NCBI GenBank assembly: GCA_016930815.1
Contig: JAFGFZ010000093.1
Span: 1 to 42,214, forward strand
DNA length: 42,214 nucleotides
Direction: 5' to 3'
Origin: Pirellulales bacterium
GTDB lineage: Bacteria; Planctomycetota; Planctomycetia; Pirellulales; Lacipirellulaceae
The notes under the pieces: model-generated
Databases searched by the model: none
What the model saw: only the letters and a program-made list of their open reading frames with translations
What the model was told of the DNA's origin: nothing
In this document: positions 41,465 to 42,214 of the stretch, one piece after another
Position numbering within the stretch: position 1 is the stretch's first letter
Layout: the number at the start of each line of letters is the position of its first letter
Position numbers and translations under genes: made by a program

Positions 41465-42001
41465 TCATTTCTCATCCATCCCGGCAAACCTGCGTACGCC
41501 GGTATTTGGGTGGACATGCTTCCCGATCCCGCGAACCATTGCGATGCGTCCGGTGCGCACCAGTTCGACAATCCCAAAAGGCCTCATCAGATCAATGAAC
41601 GATTCAACCTTCTTCTCCTGGCCAGAGATTTCGATGACCACCTGTTCCGGCGCGACATCGACAATGCGACCTCGGAAAATCTCAGTCAACTCACGGATGT
41701 CGGATCGTTTTTCAGGCGGGGCTTTGACCTTCAGCAGCATCAGATCCCGCTCGACATGCTCCTGGGCACTGATATCATCGACCCGGACAACCGTGACGAT
41801 CTTCTCAAGCTGCTTGCGGACCTGCTCCAGGACACTATCGTCGCCGACCACCACGAATGTCATCCGCGAGAGATGGGGATTTTCCGTTTCACCGACTGCC
41901 AAACTATCAATATTGTAACCCCGTGCAGCCAGCATGCCGGAAACGTGCGCCAGGACACCAGGGACATTCTGGACGATTGCTGAAAGGACATGACGCATCA
42001 T
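41465..42001 (-). CDS. ilvN: Acetolactate synthase small (regulatory) subunit
   Basis: This is the regulatory subunit that gives the synthase feedback control by valine. At 178 residues it is the long form: an N-terminal ACT domain (about 1-78, with VQNVPGVLAHVSGMLAARGY) and a C-terminal ACT-like domain (about 80-165). Two ATG codons stand in tandem at 42001 and 41998, with AGGAG 6 to 9 bases ahead. The large subunit gene ilvB is not adjacent; the fragment upstream is unrelated. ilvC follows after 53 bases, which makes a small ilv operon. Confidence 0.94.
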   Translation of the reverse strand: MMRHVLSAIVQNVPGVLAHVSGMLAARGYNIDSLAVGETENPHLSRMTFVVVGDDSVLEQVRKQLEKIVTVVRVDDISAQEHVERDLMLLKVKAPPEKRSDIRELTEIFRGRIVDVAPEQVVIEISGQEKKVESFIDLMRPFGIVELVRTGRIAMVRGIGKHVHPNTGVRRFAGMDEK

Positions 42002-42121
42002 GAAATGCTCCTGGAATAGACTAATGTAGAGATAATATCGCCCTTCCTATAGATCGACAAGCGGCATGGGGGGACGGTTCGCTGGTGGACGCCGTCTTGG
42101 GGTGTGGCCCGCGCCCCATCA

Positions 42122-42214
42122 TCATTTGCCAATGTCGAGTTTGGCCCATCGCTTCGTGGCAAGTTTCTTCGGGCCCTCGGCTGTCACCATTCCATTCTCT
42201 TTGAAAGTCAATGA
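42122..42214 (-). CDS. 3' end of an unidentified gene (partial)
   Basis: A minus-strand frame enters from the right edge and stops at TGA 42124-42122. The last 30 residues include FKENGMVTAEGPKKLATKRW and end in AKLDIGK. They are basic and protein-like, but I do not recognise the family. It lies 120 bases upstream of ilvN and does not resemble the acetolactate synthase large subunit. Confidence 0.5.
   Translation of the reverse strand, partial: SLTFKENGMVTAEGPKKLATKRWAKLDIGK

Overview
The window looks like a chromosomal segment of a planctomycete, probably of the Pirellulales type. I base this on family-level recognition only: a BBP7-type outer-membrane barrel protein, a protein with four DUF11 repeats, a dockerin plus PEP-CTERM tail remnant, an LptD-like outer-membrane protein, an ECF sigma factor with a large zinc-free anti-sigma partner, and an ABC permease with a big soluble insert. 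GC content is moderate. Both strands are densely coded. I see no tRNA, rRNA, insertion sequence, prophage or CRISPR array.

Layout. Positions 1-2.8 kb (minus) hold an ABC exporter (ATPase, permease, and the first codons of a coupled third gene). 3.3-7.6 kb (minus) holds an LptD-like barrel and a GT-C glycosyltransferase. 7.7-10.1 kb (minus) is a HerA-like ATPase, separated by a clear terminator from the sigma, anti-sigma and RG-rich lipoprotein cluster at 10.2-15.9 kb. 16.4-19.7 kb (plus) holds a secreted metallopeptidase-like protein with a LecA-like domain, glyA and a single-domain response regulator. 19.8-26.7 kb is a translation and nitrogen block: epmB diverges from efp, which leads a tight efp-usp-miaB run followed by glnE. 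26.7-29.3 kb (minus) holds a FixJ-like regulator and the BBP7 protein. 29.8-32.4 kb holds a small membrane protein converging on dprA, with aroB upstream of dprA. 32.6-35.4 kb (plus) is feoA-feoB, a small membrane gene, and then the broken 3' end of a dockerin/PEP-CTERM gene. 35.5-36.4 kb is an orphan parA. 36.4-42.2 kb (minus) holds ilvN, ilvC, an 85-residue unknown, a radical SAM protein and the DUF11 protein, with the 3' end of one more gene at the right edge.

How genes work together. epmB and efp are the modifier and its target (beta-lysylation of EF-P Lys34), and miaB adds a second decoding-related modification. feoA and feoB form a ferrous iron importer with a possible Fur-like site upstream. 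ilvN and ilvC are two steps of branched-chain amino acid synthesis; the large acetolactate synthase subunit is not in the window. The sigma and anti-sigma pair sits upstream of an RG-rich lipoprotein and probably reports on the cell envelope.

Nothing here is a demonstrably new system. The observations most worth following up are the peptidase-lectin fusion, the sigma/anti-sigma/RG-lipoprotein locus with an internal repeat in the anti-sigma protein, GGTC-N4-GACC palindromes at several intergenic sites, a gene junction downstream of feoB, a duplicated parA start that creates an overlapping short upstream frame, and a two-tier hairpin ahead of a small membrane protein.
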